A stretch of DNA of 45,113 nucleotides, from assembly GCF_030068455.1 (NCBI RefSeq), contig NZ_JAQOSQ010000028.1:1-45113 (forward strand). Direction: 5' to 3'. Source of the DNA: Roseofilum casamattae BLCC-M143 (GTDB taxonomy: Bacteria; Cyanobacteriota; Cyanobacteriia; Cyanobacteriales; Desertifilaceae). The notes beneath the pieces are model-generated. The model saw only the letters and a program-made list of their open reading frames with translations. It did not search any database and had not been told where the DNA came from. A program made the translations under genes and the position numbers. Shown piece by piece: positions 37,746 through 45,113 of this stretch (positions are counted from its first letter, which is position 1; each line of letters opens with the position of its first letter).

Positions 37746-38303
37746 TTAATAACGGGGTTGGAGTTGGCTATTCAAGTCGGCGAAGACTTGTTCTGGATCG
37801 CGATCGCCATCGACGGTTAATAATCGCTGTCGCCGGCCATAATAATCGAGAATGGGTAGAGTGCGGCTTTGGAAGAGGTCGATGCGCCGCTGAATGAGTT
37901 CGGGGCGATCGTCGATTTCAGACATCTGCAACCGACGTTCCATCATGATGGAGGGGGAGACTTTCAGGAAAATGGCTTGGGTGAGGCGCTGGTTCAGTTC
38001 GTCCAGGAGAAAATCTAGTTCTTCTGCTTGGAAGGCAGTGCGCGGATAGCCTTCGAGCAACCATCCCGAGGAGATATCCGGTTGCAAGAGCCGATCGCGA
38101 ATGAAGGCAATTAAAATGCGATCGGGAACCAGTTCTCCTTTTTCCACATAAGATTGGCATTCTTGTCCTAATGGGGTTTGGGTTGCGATCGCTTCTCGCA
38201 GAGTTGCTCCCATAGAAATTAACGGAATTTGCAGGCGATCGCATAACCGTTGCGCTTGGGTGCTTTTTCCCGCACCAGGGCCGCCCAATATTACCAATCT
38301 CAA
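37746..38303 (-). CDS. adk: Adenylate kinase
   Basis: 185 aa from a TTG at 38303. Interconverts ATP + AMP and 2 ADP. The frame opens at another TTG at 38321. GGAGG lies about 9 bp before the TTG at 38303, and that start gives the family-typical [15 protein letters not shown], so it is preferred. Walker A is GGPGAGKST; the AMP-site GATLREAI and DGYPRT-like [13 protein letters not shown] are present, and the lid is short (no Zn-finger insertion), as in cyanobacterial short-lid enzymes. Final motif: [19 protein letters not shown]. One of several small adenylate kinases that cyanobacteria often carry. Confidence 0.93.
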   Translation of the reverse strand: MRLVILGGPGAGKSTQAQRLCDRLQIPLISMGATLREAIATQTPLGQECQSYVEKGELVPDRILIAFIRDRLLQPDISSGWLLEGYPRTAFQAEELDFLLDELNQRLTQAIFLKVSPSIMMERRLQMSEIDDRPELIQRRIDLFQSRTLPILDYYGRRQRLLTVDGDRDPEQVFADLNSQLQPRY

Positions 38304-38329
38304 GGGTTCGCTCCTCCCCAATTTGTCTC

Positions 38330-38371
38330 TGTAGGAAAGAATACCAAATTAAGCTGAGGTTCTAAAGGGCG
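38330..38371. repeat. Direct repeat, copy A (left of the HEAT gene)
   Basis: The segment CTGTAGGAAAG...ATACCAAATTAA followed by TGAGGTTCTAAAGGGCG recurs with small changes at 40764-40810 in the same orientation. It lies just upstream of adk, between adk and the HEAT-repeat gene. Confidence 0.7.
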
Positions 38372-38384
38372 ATCGTCTTTTCTA

Positions 38385-40667
38385 TCAACCCGGACGCGAA
38401 CCCTGCCATGCTTCGTAGAAATCAGGATAGGAGAGATTTCGAGCAATATCCCACAAGCGCTGGTAGCAATTTGTGAAGAGGTAAATATCTGTTTCATGAG
38501 TTTCACTATCTAGAAAAGGCTGGAGGACGGATACTATATGTTTCTGTTGTTCGACAGTAATAGGTTTCGGTGGTTTCCAACTAATGTATTTCCGATGCTC
38601 TAAAGTCGTTGTAATTTGTAATAAGGCATTGACTGCCTTTTTCCGAGTCACTGGATTGGAATTGGAGCGCACTATGTCTGCTAATGCTGCGATCGCATTA
38701 GAATTGCCGACAGCAATTTTTCCTAAACTATGAGCTGCTGCCTGACGAGTCTTGACATTAGACTCACAGCGCAAGATTTCGACTAAAGCTACAATTGCCT
38801 CGGGATTATCTACAGCAATTTTTCCTAAACTATGAGCTGCTTCCTGACGAGTCTTGACATTAGACTCACAGTGCAAGATTTTGACTAAAGCTGCAATTGC
38901 CTCAGGATTATCTACAGCAATTTTTCCTAAACTATGAGCTGCTTCCCGACGAGTCTCTACATTAGACTCACAGCGCAAGATTTCGACTAAAGCTGCAATT
39001 GCCTCAGGATTACCGGGGTCAATTCTGCCCAGACACCAAGCCGCTCGATAACGAGTTTTTCGATCGGAGTTGGAAGAGGCTATTTTGGCTAAAACTGCGA
39101 TCGCATCTGGGTTTCCGGCGGCAATCTGCTCGAGACTCCTACCCGCCAGCTTATAGATCTGTTCCTCCGGGCTGAAACAGGCTATTTCTATGAGGGTGGC
39201 GATCGCCTCAGAATTTCCAACTGCAATAAATCCTAAACTACAAATTGCGTGCCTGCGGGTTTCTGCATCTGAGTCATATCGGACTGTCTCGAGCAGAATT
39301 CCAATAGTCTGTGGACTTCCGACAGTAACTCCCTCTAAACTCCGAGCTGCGAGTCTGCGGATCTCTACATTGGAATCAGAGTCTAGCATTTTTTCTAAAG
39401 CAGCGATCGCGTGAAGATTTCCTGAGTCAATGTTCTCTAAGGTAGTAACGACCCTTCTACGGAGATCTGCATCAGAGCTAGAGCATATTATTTCTACTAG
39501 AGTTGCGATCGCTTCTGAGTTTCCAACAGCAATCTGTCCTAAAGTCTTCAACACCAATCTACGGAGACGAGTATTGCCATCCAAGTTAGAGCCTAGGATT
39601 TCTAATAGAGTTGCGATCGCCTCTGGGTTTCCTTCAGCAATATCCCACAAAGTCCTGGCTGCTCCCTGGCGGGTGTACTCCGGAGATTGTGAGTTTGTGA
39701 GGAGATTGCAGAGCGGCTTGATGGCTGCGTTGCTATTTGTCTCGAGGAGAACTTCTGTAGCTCCTTTTCTAATAAAATGGAGAACGGTAGACCACTTTTG
39801 TTTGTTGGTATCAAAATGCCCAAAACTCCACTGGACGATTTGCTGCGCGATCGCATCAGCAAGAGAACAAGATTTAAATTCGTTAATACCGGTAGCAGCC
39901 AGCCAGAAAGCACGATAGCCGTAACAACAACATCCATCCTCAAATTGCACCAATGTCCAAACGAAAGCTTCTTTCTGTTCTGACTCTACATCCTCGCGTC
40001 CCAACCAAAACAAAATTACCGGCTTCCACCGATCCTCAAAAATCCGGTATTCCTTTCCGGGAATGGGATAATCTTTATGGTCTTGCGGCAGGAAATAATC
40101 TCGGCTGGCGATCGCGAAAGCCGCAAAATACTCGGCAAATGTAGAAGAATAAAATTGGTAGGTTTTCTCATTAGTTTCTCCCTCTTGCAGCCAACCGACT
40201 TGCAAGGCGAGCTGACACGAGTTATTTTCTAAACTACCGAACTCTTCTGGCAGCCAATGCTCTGGCAACTCGAACTGAGAAAAATCCCCTTCCTCGTCTT
40301 TCACATTCATCGCTCGCAGTGCCAGCCTTCCCAGCTTCTGATGCAGCTCCTGTTTCTGGGACTCGGCAGGCAGTGTTTCTAATTTCCATTCATACAGAGC
40401 ATCAGCCAATTTCGCGTATAACTGCGATCGCATCTCTGGTAATGACTGCTCCTTGTTCCAGAGTAAGCATAACAACAATAACTCAGCCGGATGGGCGATC
40501 GCATTCTGCAGATAAGAATACTTGCCACTCTGCACCGTTTCCCATAATTCTGCTCCCACCTCTGGAGCATTGGCATCGCGAAACCAACCATGGATATACG
40601 CTTCTACCTCAGAGAGGTTGAATGGAGAGTTGGGACTCTCTTCAGAATCTAATGTTGTATCGCTCAT
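38385..40667 (-). CDS. HEAT-repeat protein derived from a NACHT ATPase (P-loop part missing)
   Basis: 760 aa from ATG 40667 (the frame opens at 40697). Residues about 12-100 match the winged-helix/arm region that follows the nucleotide-binding core of NACHT proteins (VEAYIHGWFRD, AIAHPAELLLLCLLW, LPEMRSQLYAKLADALYEW). Residues 100-330 continue as the post-NACHT helical region (YQFYSSTFAEYFAAF). From about residue 345 there are ten to eleven HEAT-like repeats of 34 residues (consensus TR..AA.SLG.IAVGNPEAIAAL.EIL). Walker A and B are absent, and no upstream frame supplies them. NACHT-HEAT proteins act in bacterial antiphage defence and signalling; this one is either a decayed fragment or a binding partner. 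No frameshift is needed to read the 760 codons. Flanked by direct repeats. Confidence 0.8.
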   Translation of the reverse strand: MSDTTLDSEESPNSPFNLSEVEAYIHGWFRDANAPEVGAELWETVQSGKYSYLQNAIAHPAELLLLCLLWNKEQSLPEMRSQLYAKLADALYEWKLETLPAESQKQELHQKLGRLALRAMNVKDEEGDFSQFELPEHWLPEEFGSLENNSCQLALQVGWLQEGETNEKTYQFYSSTFAEYFAAFAIASRDYFLPQDHKDYPIPGKEYRIFEDRWKPVILFWLGREDVESEQKEAFVWTLVQFEDGCCCYGYRAFWLAATGINEFKSCSLADAIAQQIVQWSFGHFDTNKQKWSTVLHFIRKGATEVLLETNSNAAIKPLCNLLTNSQSPEYTRQGAARTLWDIAEGNPEAIATLLEILGSNLDGNTRLRRLVLKTLGQIAVGNSEAIATLVEIICSSSDADLRRRVVTTLENIDSGNLHAIAALEKMLDSDSNVEIRRLAARSLEGVTVGSPQTIGILLETVRYDSDAETRRHAICSLGFIAVGNSEAIATLIEIACFSPEEQIYKLAGRSLEQIAAGNPDAIAVLAKIASSNSDRKTRYRAAWCLGRIDPGNPEAIAALVEILRCESNVETRREAAHSLGKIAVDNPEAIAALVKILHCESNVKTRQEAAHSLGKIAVDNPEAIVALVEILRCESNVKTRQAAAHSLGKIAVGNSNAIAALADIVRSNSNPVTRKKAVNALLQITTTLEHRKYISWKPPKPITVEQQKHIVSVLQPFLDSETHETDIYLFTNCYQRLWDIARNLSYPDFYEAWQGSRPG
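38711..39016 (-). repeat. Three 102-bp tandem repeats within the HEAT region
   Basis: Units starting at 38711, 38813 and 38915 are nearly identical at the DNA level (CAGCAATTTTTCCTAAACTA recurs exactly at 102-bp spacing), each encoding one 34-residue HEAT unit. Neighbouring units keep the period but are diverged, so the central three look recently amplified or homogenised. Confidence 0.85.
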
Positions 40668-40763
40668 GAACCACCGAGAACGCCATTGCGAACCCAATTA
40701 TTGCGAATTTTCAGTATATCTAATCTGCCCCAGGAATAACCTAGAGAGATCCTGAAGGCGATT

Positions 40764-40810
40764 CTGTAGAAAAGAATACCAACCAAATTAATCTCAGGTT
40801 CTAAAGGGCG
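40764..40810. repeat. Direct repeat, copy B (right of the HEAT gene)
   Basis: CTGTAGAAAAGAATACCAAC then CAAATTAATCTCAGGTTCTA and AAGGGCG, about 47 bp, matches copy A at 38330-38371 apart from a short insertion and a few substitutions. It lies between the HEAT gene and the divergent methyltransferase operon. Confidence 0.7.
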
Positions 40811-40909
40811 CTAACATAGAATGGTATAGCAAAGATTAAACACTATTGCGCTGCACTCATCTTTACCGAATCGTGCCCATTTGACTCGTTCCTCTCTGTT
40901 AACCCTCTC

Positions 40910-41968
40910 ATGATTGACTCCCCACATAACCCGTCCAAAGAGGTTTGGATTCAGCAAACGAACGAATCTCTGCGCATACCACAGAAAAAACGGAATGAGA
41001 GAGTAATAGACCTTTTTGCTGGCTGTGGCGGTTTAGCCCTTGGTTTTGAAGCCGTTGGACTCCAAACTTGTGGCTTTGAATCCAATACAGAATGCGTAGA
41101 GACATACCAGTTTAACTTAGCCGGTCAGTGCATAGGCGAGCATCTGACTCCCGATACTCGATATCCTGATGCCGAAATTATCATCGGAGGTCCTCCATGT
41201 CAGCCATTTAGTGTTGGAGGAAAGCAAAAAGGACTGGCAGATTCTCGAGACGGATTTCCCGTTTTTATTGCTGCTGTAGAGCAACTCAATCCAGATATAT
41301 TTTTATTGGAAAATGTGCGCGGTCTGCTTTATCGCAACAAATGGTATTTCGAGCAGATCCAAAACAGATTAGAGAAACTTGGATATATCGTGGAAGCCAA
41401 ATTACTCAATGCGAAATATTATGGCGTTCCGCAAAACAGAGAAAGAGTTATTGTTGTCGGCCATCGCGGAGGCTTTCAGTTCCCAACTCCCCAAACCCAG
41501 ATTATCTCGGCTGGCACTGCTCTCGGCTCTATGTTTGAGGAAATACCGGATAATGTTAAGTGGCTGACTCCAAGTATGGATGCCTATATTGCTAAATATG
41601 AGAAAGCCAGTTGTTGTCGCAACCCGCGCGATCTCCATTATGACAAACCCGCTAGAACACTCACTTGTCGTAACTTAGCGGGTGCCACGGGAGACATGCA
41701 TCGCATACGCTTACCCGATGGTGGTCGCAGACGTATTACCCTGAGAGAAGCTGCTCGGCTTCAGTCTTTCCCCGACTGGTTTCAGTTTGCTGGTCGTGAA
41801 ACTAGCCAGTATTATCAAGTGGGAAATGCTGTTTCGCCTTTGTTTGCTAAAGCTCTGGCTCAGTCTGTTATCGATTACCTGGATAGGGGGACCGAGTATA
41901 CTTCTGAAGCAGTTATCCAAGGTAACAAAACTAAAGAGCAGAAACGAAAAATATTAGAAGCTGTATGA
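40910..41968 (+). CDS. DNA (cytosine-5-)-methyltransferase
   Basis: 352 aa. All m5C methyltransferase motifs are in order: motif I DLFAGCGGLALGFE (34-47), motif IV GGPPCQPFS with catalytic C97, motif VI ENVRGL (134-139), motif VIII QNRERVIVVG, then the target-recognition region (about 205-255), motif IX ARTLTCRNLAG and motif X YYQVGNAVSPLFAKAL. The enzyme should be active; its target sequence cannot be read from the protein. Its last 4 bp (ATGA) overlap the start of the endonuclease III gene, giving translational coupling. Divergent from the HEAT gene across 242 bp. With the nuclease-like gene two steps downstream, it could be the modification half of a restriction-modification system. Confidence 0.95.
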   Translation: MIDSPHNPSKEVWIQQTNESLRIPQKKRNERVIDLFAGCGGLALGFEAVGLQTCGFESNTECVETYQFNLAGQCIGEHLTPDTRYPDAEIIIGGPPCQPFSVGGKQKGLADSRDGFPVFIAAVEQLNPDIFLLENVRGLLYRNKWYFEQIQNRLEKLGYIVEAKLLNAKYYGVPQNRERVIVVGHRGGFQFPTPQTQIISAGTALGSMFEEIPDNVKWLTPSMDAYIAKYEKASCCRNPRDLHYDKPARTLTCRNLAGATGDMHRIRLPDGGRRRITLREAARLQSFPDWFQFAGRETSQYYQVGNAVSPLFAKALAQSVIDYLDRGTEYTSEAVIQGNKTKEQKRKILEAV

Positions 41969-42618
41969 GTATAACTCGCAAATGGTCTAGCCAACAACAA
42001 AAAGCTCGGGAAATCCTGATTCGGCTGAAACGCTTGTATCCAGATGCCACATGTAGTTTAACCTACGACAGTCCGGTACAGTTGCTCGCGGCTACGATTC
42101 TTTCTGCTCAATGTACAGACGAACGAGTGAATAAAGTGACTCCAGAATTATTTAGTCGCTATCCGGATGCACCGGCAATGGCAGCAGCTCCTTTGGAAGA
42201 GCTAGAAACTTTAGTGCGATCGACTGGATTTTATCGGAATAAGGCGAAAAATATTAAAGGTTCTTGTCAGAAAATTGTACAAGATTTTGACGGTAAAGTT
42301 CCGAAAACTATGGAGCAGTTGCTGACTCTTCCTGGAGTGGCGCGGAAAACAGCTAATGTGGTTCTCGCTCATGGATTTGGCATTAATATGGGAGTAACGG
42401 TCGATACTCACGTAAAGCGCTTGAGCAAGCGTTTGGGATTGACCAAATCCGATAATCCGATTCAGGTGGAACGAGATTTAATGCGCTTGTTGCCGCAACC
42501 GGATTGGGAAAATTGGTCGATTCGCTTAATTTATCACGGTCGTGCGGTTTGTCGCGCTCGAAAACCGGATTGCGATCGTTGTTCTTTGGTCGATTTGTGC
42601 GACTTTGTCAATAGTTAA
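41965..42618 (+). CDS. nth: Endonuclease III
   Basis: 217 aa. Bifunctional DNA glycosylase/AP lyase of base-excision repair acting mainly on oxidised pyrimidines. The helix-hairpin-helix is LPGVARKTA (122-130) with catalytic K128; the catalytic Asp is D147 in VTVDTHVKRL. The C-terminal [4Fe-4S] loop is C196-x6-C203-x2-C206-x5-C212. These are the classic Nth residues, unlike the thymine glycosylase Mig.Mth, which lacks the Lys. Start ATG overlaps the methyltransferase stop (ATGA), an arrangement that ties its expression to a cytosine-5 methyltransferase. It may be the cell's housekeeping nth captured behind the methyltransferase, or a dedicated partner. Confidence 0.96.
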   Translation: MSITRKWSSQQQKAREILIRLKRLYPDATCSLTYDSPVQLLAATILSAQCTDERVNKVTPELFSRYPDAPAMAAAPLEELETLVRSTGFYRNKAKNIKGSCQKIVQDFDGKVPKTMEQLLTLPGVARKTANVVLAHGFGINMGVTVDTHVKRLSKRLGLTKSDNPIQVERDLMRLLPQPDWENWSIRLIYHGRAVCRARKPDCDRCSLVDLCDFVNS

Positions 42619-42636
42619 TGGTTGGAGAGTGGAGTT

Positions 42637-43272
42637 ATGGCTTATAGTAATTTTACGGACGTAGAGGCGATCGCAAACGAATTAAATCTGTCGGTTATTA
42701 GCCGCAAACATTTGTTTTCCGATATTCCAGCCATAGACTACAGTCAGTTGTTGACGCAGATACTAGAAGATAACGTACCTCTCGCTTTGGCAATTAATAC
42801 GGAAAAATCTCGTTCGGAATTAATTATTACTCCAATTCTGGTTGAGTTACGCAAAAAAATGCAGGACAAAATTAGTCTGTTTTCCGGTCGCGAGTTTAAT
42901 GTGGCTCCGGAAAAAGGATTAAATGGATTTTGCGATTTTTTGATTAGTCGGTCTCCAGAACAGTTGTTTATTCAAGCTCCCGCGATCGCGATCGTGGAAG
43001 CGAAAAATGATAATATTCAAGGAGGTTTAGCTCAATGTATTGCCGAAATGGTTGCCGCGCAATTGTTTAACGAACAAAAGCAGAATGCGATCGCCCGAAT
43101 TTATGGAGTAGTAACGACAGGCACAAATTGGCGTTTTTTGCAACTGGAAGATCGGGTAGTACAAGTCGATTTAACCGAATACTTTTTAGATAACCTAGGT
43201 CAAATTATCGGAATTTTCTGCGCTTGTATCGACGATCGCGAGGATGGCTCGGTGGAATCGCCTGACCTATAA
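42637..43272 (+). CDS. Putative PD-(D/E)XK-fold protein
   Basis: 211 aa from ATG 42637, with GGAG about 9 bp upstream; a TTG at 42622 opens the frame 3 bp after the nth stop. The centre has a nuclease-like pattern: FCDFLISRSP followed by IAIVEAKNDN, that is Asp then E-x-K at the end of a beta strand, then GGLAQCIAEMVAAQ helix with Gln. This resembles PD-(D/E)XK proteins, including restriction enzymes. The final part contains YGVVTTGTNWRFLQL, seen in several uncharacterised cyanobacterial proteins. Function unproven: restriction endonuclease partner of the upstream methyltransferase, or an unrelated conserved protein. Confidence 0.7.
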   Translation: MAYSNFTDVEAIANELNLSVISRKHLFSDIPAIDYSQLLTQILEDNVPLALAINTEKSRSELIITPILVELRKKMQDKISLFSGREFNVAPEKGLNGFCDFLISRSPEQLFIQAPAIAIVEAKNDNIQGGLAQCIAEMVAAQLFNEQKQNAIARIYGVVTTGTNWRFLQLEDRVVQVDLTEYFLDNLGQIIGIFCACIDDREDGSVESPDL

Positions 43273-43304
43273 TAACGGAGTCAGCCTAACATGAGCGAGC
43301 GATC

Positions 43305-44294
43305 GTGAAACCACTTCAGGGAAAAATTGCCTTAGTTACGGGAGCCTCGCGCGGGTTAGGGAAAGGAATTGCGATCGGATTAGCCGAAGCGGGTGCTACG
43401 ATTTATTTGACCGGACGGACGTTGGAGGCCGCGGGAGAAGAGGTCTCGGACGAACAGCGTTTGGGGAACTTGGTGGCGACTCAGAAAGCGGTAGAGGACG
43501 CTGGAGGGGTGGGGATTCCGGTGCGAGTGGATCACGGCGATGACGAGCAAATTCGCCAGCTATTCGATCGCATTCAAGACGAGCAGCAGGGACAGTTAGA
43601 TATTCTGGTGAATAATGCTTATTCTGGGGTTTCCAGCTTGCGCGCTACCTACGGCAAACCCTTTTGGGAGTCGGAACCGAGTTTGTGGGATAAAGTCAAT
43701 CACGTGGGGTTGCGCAGCCATTATATTACTAGTGTTTATGCCGCGCGGATGATGGTTCCCCGCAAACAAGGAGCCATATTTACGCTTTCGTCTTGGGGAG
43801 GATTGTTTCCCGTGTTTGGTGCGGTTTATGGGGTAGGGAAAACGGGGTGCGATCGCCTGGCATTAGAATTAGCCTTAGAACTAAAATCCCATAATATTAC
43901 TTCATTATCGGTCTGGCCGGGAATCGTCGGTACGGAACAGTTTATCCAGTTTTTCCAAGAACAAGACTCTGCTCCTACACCAGAACCGCAAGGCAACCCA
44001 TTCGGTGATGGCTATAATTGGGAAACTCCCTTACTCGCAGGACGAGTAATTGCCTGTTTGGCCGCCGATCCTGGGATAATAAAACGTACGGGGAAAGTTC
44101 ATATCGTGGCAGAGGAAGCGCGGCGATATGGCGTTGTCGATAAAGAGGGAAATCAGCCAGCTTCGTTGCGATCGCTCCGATTTATTTTACCGTTACTTAT
44201 CCCACAATTGCGATCGTACTCGACATGGGTTCCCAATCTGCATATTCCTTGGCGCGCCTTAGCTGCTTTTGTCTTACAATCTCCGCAAGTTTAG
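43305..44294 (+). CDS. Short-chain dehydrogenase/reductase
   Basis: 329 aa, longer than the usual 250 because of a C-terminal extension (about residues 255-329). NAD(P)-binding TGASRGLGKG at 13-22, NNAYSG in the central strand region, catalytic Ser in TLSSWGG and the YxxxK pair in YGVGK. The pattern is close to the DHRS1-like group. Substrate unknown. GTG start at 43305; an alternative start is not obvious, and no strong ribosome site is seen. It lies 32 bp after the PD-(D/E)XK-like gene on the same strand, and its stop directly abuts the IS630 element. Confidence 0.88.
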   Translation: MKPLQGKIALVTGASRGLGKGIAIGLAEAGATIYLTGRTLEAAGEEVSDEQRLGNLVATQKAVEDAGGVGIPVRVDHGDDEQIRQLFDRIQDEQQGQLDILVNNAYSGVSSLRATYGKPFWESEPSLWDKVNHVGLRSHYITSVYAARMMVPRKQGAIFTLSSWGGLFPVFGAVYGVGKTGCDRLALELALELKSHNITSLSVWPGIVGTEQFIQFFQEQDSAPTPEPQGNPFGDGYNWETPLLAGRVIACLAADPGIIKRTGKVHIVAEEARRYGVVDKEGNQPASLRSLRFILPLLIPQLRSYSTWVPNLHIPWRALAAFVLQSPQV

Positions 44295-45113
44295 TAGTGG
44301 ACTGGCAAGCTTAAAATTATGGGTAAGAGTTATCGGAGCTATCTATGAGTAACCCCAATCTCAAGTATCGCATTAAACTGAGTGTTGAGCAACGGCAAGA
44401 ATTGCTAGAGATAGCCAAAAATGGGAAAAAGTCAGCGAAAGAAATCTGTCACGCGAATGTTCTATTAATGGCCGATGACAATGCAATAGAAGGTCGGTGG
44501 AGGGATGTGGATATTAGTGCGGCTCTCAATATGCATGTGAATACCATTGCCTCCATCCGAAAGAAATTTGTTCAGGGAGGAATCCAACCAGCAGTGGAGA
44601 GGAAACCTCGCTCTTCTCCCCCGAATCCCCCCAAGTTAGATGGGCGACAAAAAGCCTATTTAATTGCCCTGTGTTGTAGTGAAGCTCCCCAGGGAAGAGT
44701 GCGTTGGACGCTGCAATTACTTACCCAAGAATTTAATGCGCGATCGCTAGCGGTTTCGATTAGTAAAGAAGAAGATTATCATTATGGACGACATGGAACC
44801 CAAGCGATATTTATGTTTATTGACCCGAATCGTGGCTGGAGAAGAGTGAGTAATCGCCAGCAAAGAACGAAGAAAGATTGGGCAGAAGAAATTGAGCAAT
44901 TATTGGAGGTAGATTATCCTGATGCTCGGAAAATCAAGCTAGTGAGTGACAATCTGAACACTCATAATATTTCTTCTTTATATGCCAAATTTCCGGCTCA
45001 GAAAGCTCGACGTTTAGCAAGAAGATTGGAAATGTATCATACTCCTCGCAATGGAAGTTGGCTAAATATGGCGGAAACTGAATTGAGCGTGTTGTCCAAA
45101 CAATGTCTAGATC
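44295..45113 (+). mobile_element. IS630-family element, left end and body (cut by window edge)
   Basis: The IS630-type transposase gene starts 50 bp after the SDR stop codon. The intervening segment (TAGTGGACTGGCAAGCTTAA and following) is probably the left terminal inverted repeat, next to a TA dinucleotide as expected for IS630. The right end is outside the window, so the repeat cannot be confirmed. Confidence 0.6.
44345..45113 (+). pseudogene. IS630 transposase with internal deletion, 3' end outside window
   Basis: One open frame from ATG 44345 to the window end (256 codons). The N-terminal part is normal for cyanobacterial IS630 (LKYRIKLSVEQRQ, ALNMHVNTIASIRKKF, ERKPRSSPPNPPKLDG, CCSEAPQGRVRWTLQLL). 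After VSISKE the chain jumps directly to EDYHYGRHGTQAIFMF. In intact relatives about 75-80 residues lie between these points, including the ETVRQTLKK helix and the strand with the first catalytic Asp. The other two DDE residues remain (VSDNLNTH and AETELS). The deletion keeps the frame, but the product should be catalytically dead. Confidence 0.75.

Noticed and set aside
38711-39016. Regularly spaced repeats that could be taken for a CRISPR array
   Set aside because: The period is 102 bp with near identity over the whole unit, no unique spacers, and the repeats translate to HEAT units inside an open frame.
41965-42618. Nth-family thymine glycosylase specific for T:G (Mig.Mth-like)
   Set aside because: The catalytic Lys128 and Asp147 of standard endonuclease III are both present, so a specialised T:G enzyme cannot be asserted from sequence; only the coupling is unusual.

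Overview
The window is chromosomal DNA from a cyanobacterium. The octamer GCGATCGC (HIP1) and its core CGATCG recur throughout, inside and between genes. The gene set is also cyanobacterial: kaiA-kaiB-kaiC, ldpA, ycf45, DUF4278 and DUF3153 proteins, a plsY-like fusion, and many hybrid histidine kinases with CBCR-type GAF or degenerate receiver domains. KaiA is full length (about 305 aa, N-terminal pseudoreceiver present). That argues against the Nostoc/Anabaena lineage, whose KaiA is short, and is compatible with a filamentous non-heterocystous or unicellular lineage. I cannot name a species.

Layout. (1) 1-1142: the end of an insertion sequence abuts the 3' part of the NAD(P)H-hydrate repair gene, which has lost its 5' part. 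(2) 1178-4190 (minus): ycf45 and the clock-input gene ldpA, 4 bp apart. (3) 4808-13839: four large two-component proteins, namely two tandem hybrid kinases, a convergent hybrid kinase overlapping the second by 53 bp, and a divergent five-domain response regulator ending in a GGDEF-like domain. (4) 13868-15967: ligA. (5) 15972-20994: a degenerate histidine kinase transcribed away from kaiA, followed by complete kaiABC. (6) 21006-25023: a beta-class DNA methyltransferase with an altered motif IV, and a PlsY/PEP-synthase-like (rifampicin-phosphotransferase-like) fusion. (7) 25230-38303: mostly housekeeping genes: a DUF4278 protein, argF, DUF3153 lipoprotein, TPR protein, argB, aroK, a lone sugar-binding lipoprotein divergent from a SUMF1-domain protein, then yceD-khpB-yidC, truB, a RodZ-like gene, rph and adk. 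(8) 38330-45113: an accessory stretch with a NACHT-derived HEAT-repeat protein lacking its ATPase core and flanked by direct repeats, a coupled m5C-methyltransferase / endonuclease III / PD-(D/E)XK-like operon, an SDR enzyme, and an internally deleted IS630 transposase running off the end.

How the genes may work together. Clock components (ldpA, kaiABC) lie within 17 kb of a dense group of signalling proteins. One of these has the GAF - kinase - pseudoreceiver order known from CikA, and another is a pseudokinase sharing a 264-bp intergenic region with kaiA. The argF/argB pair (arginine synthesis) and the yidC/khpB/yceD group (membrane insertion and rRNA-related functions) are ordinary core loci. 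The most system-like novelty is the operon at 40910-43272, where a DNA cytosine methyltransferase is translationally coupled to a base-excision glycosylase and followed by a probable nuclease. No rRNA, tRNA or CRISPR array was recognised.
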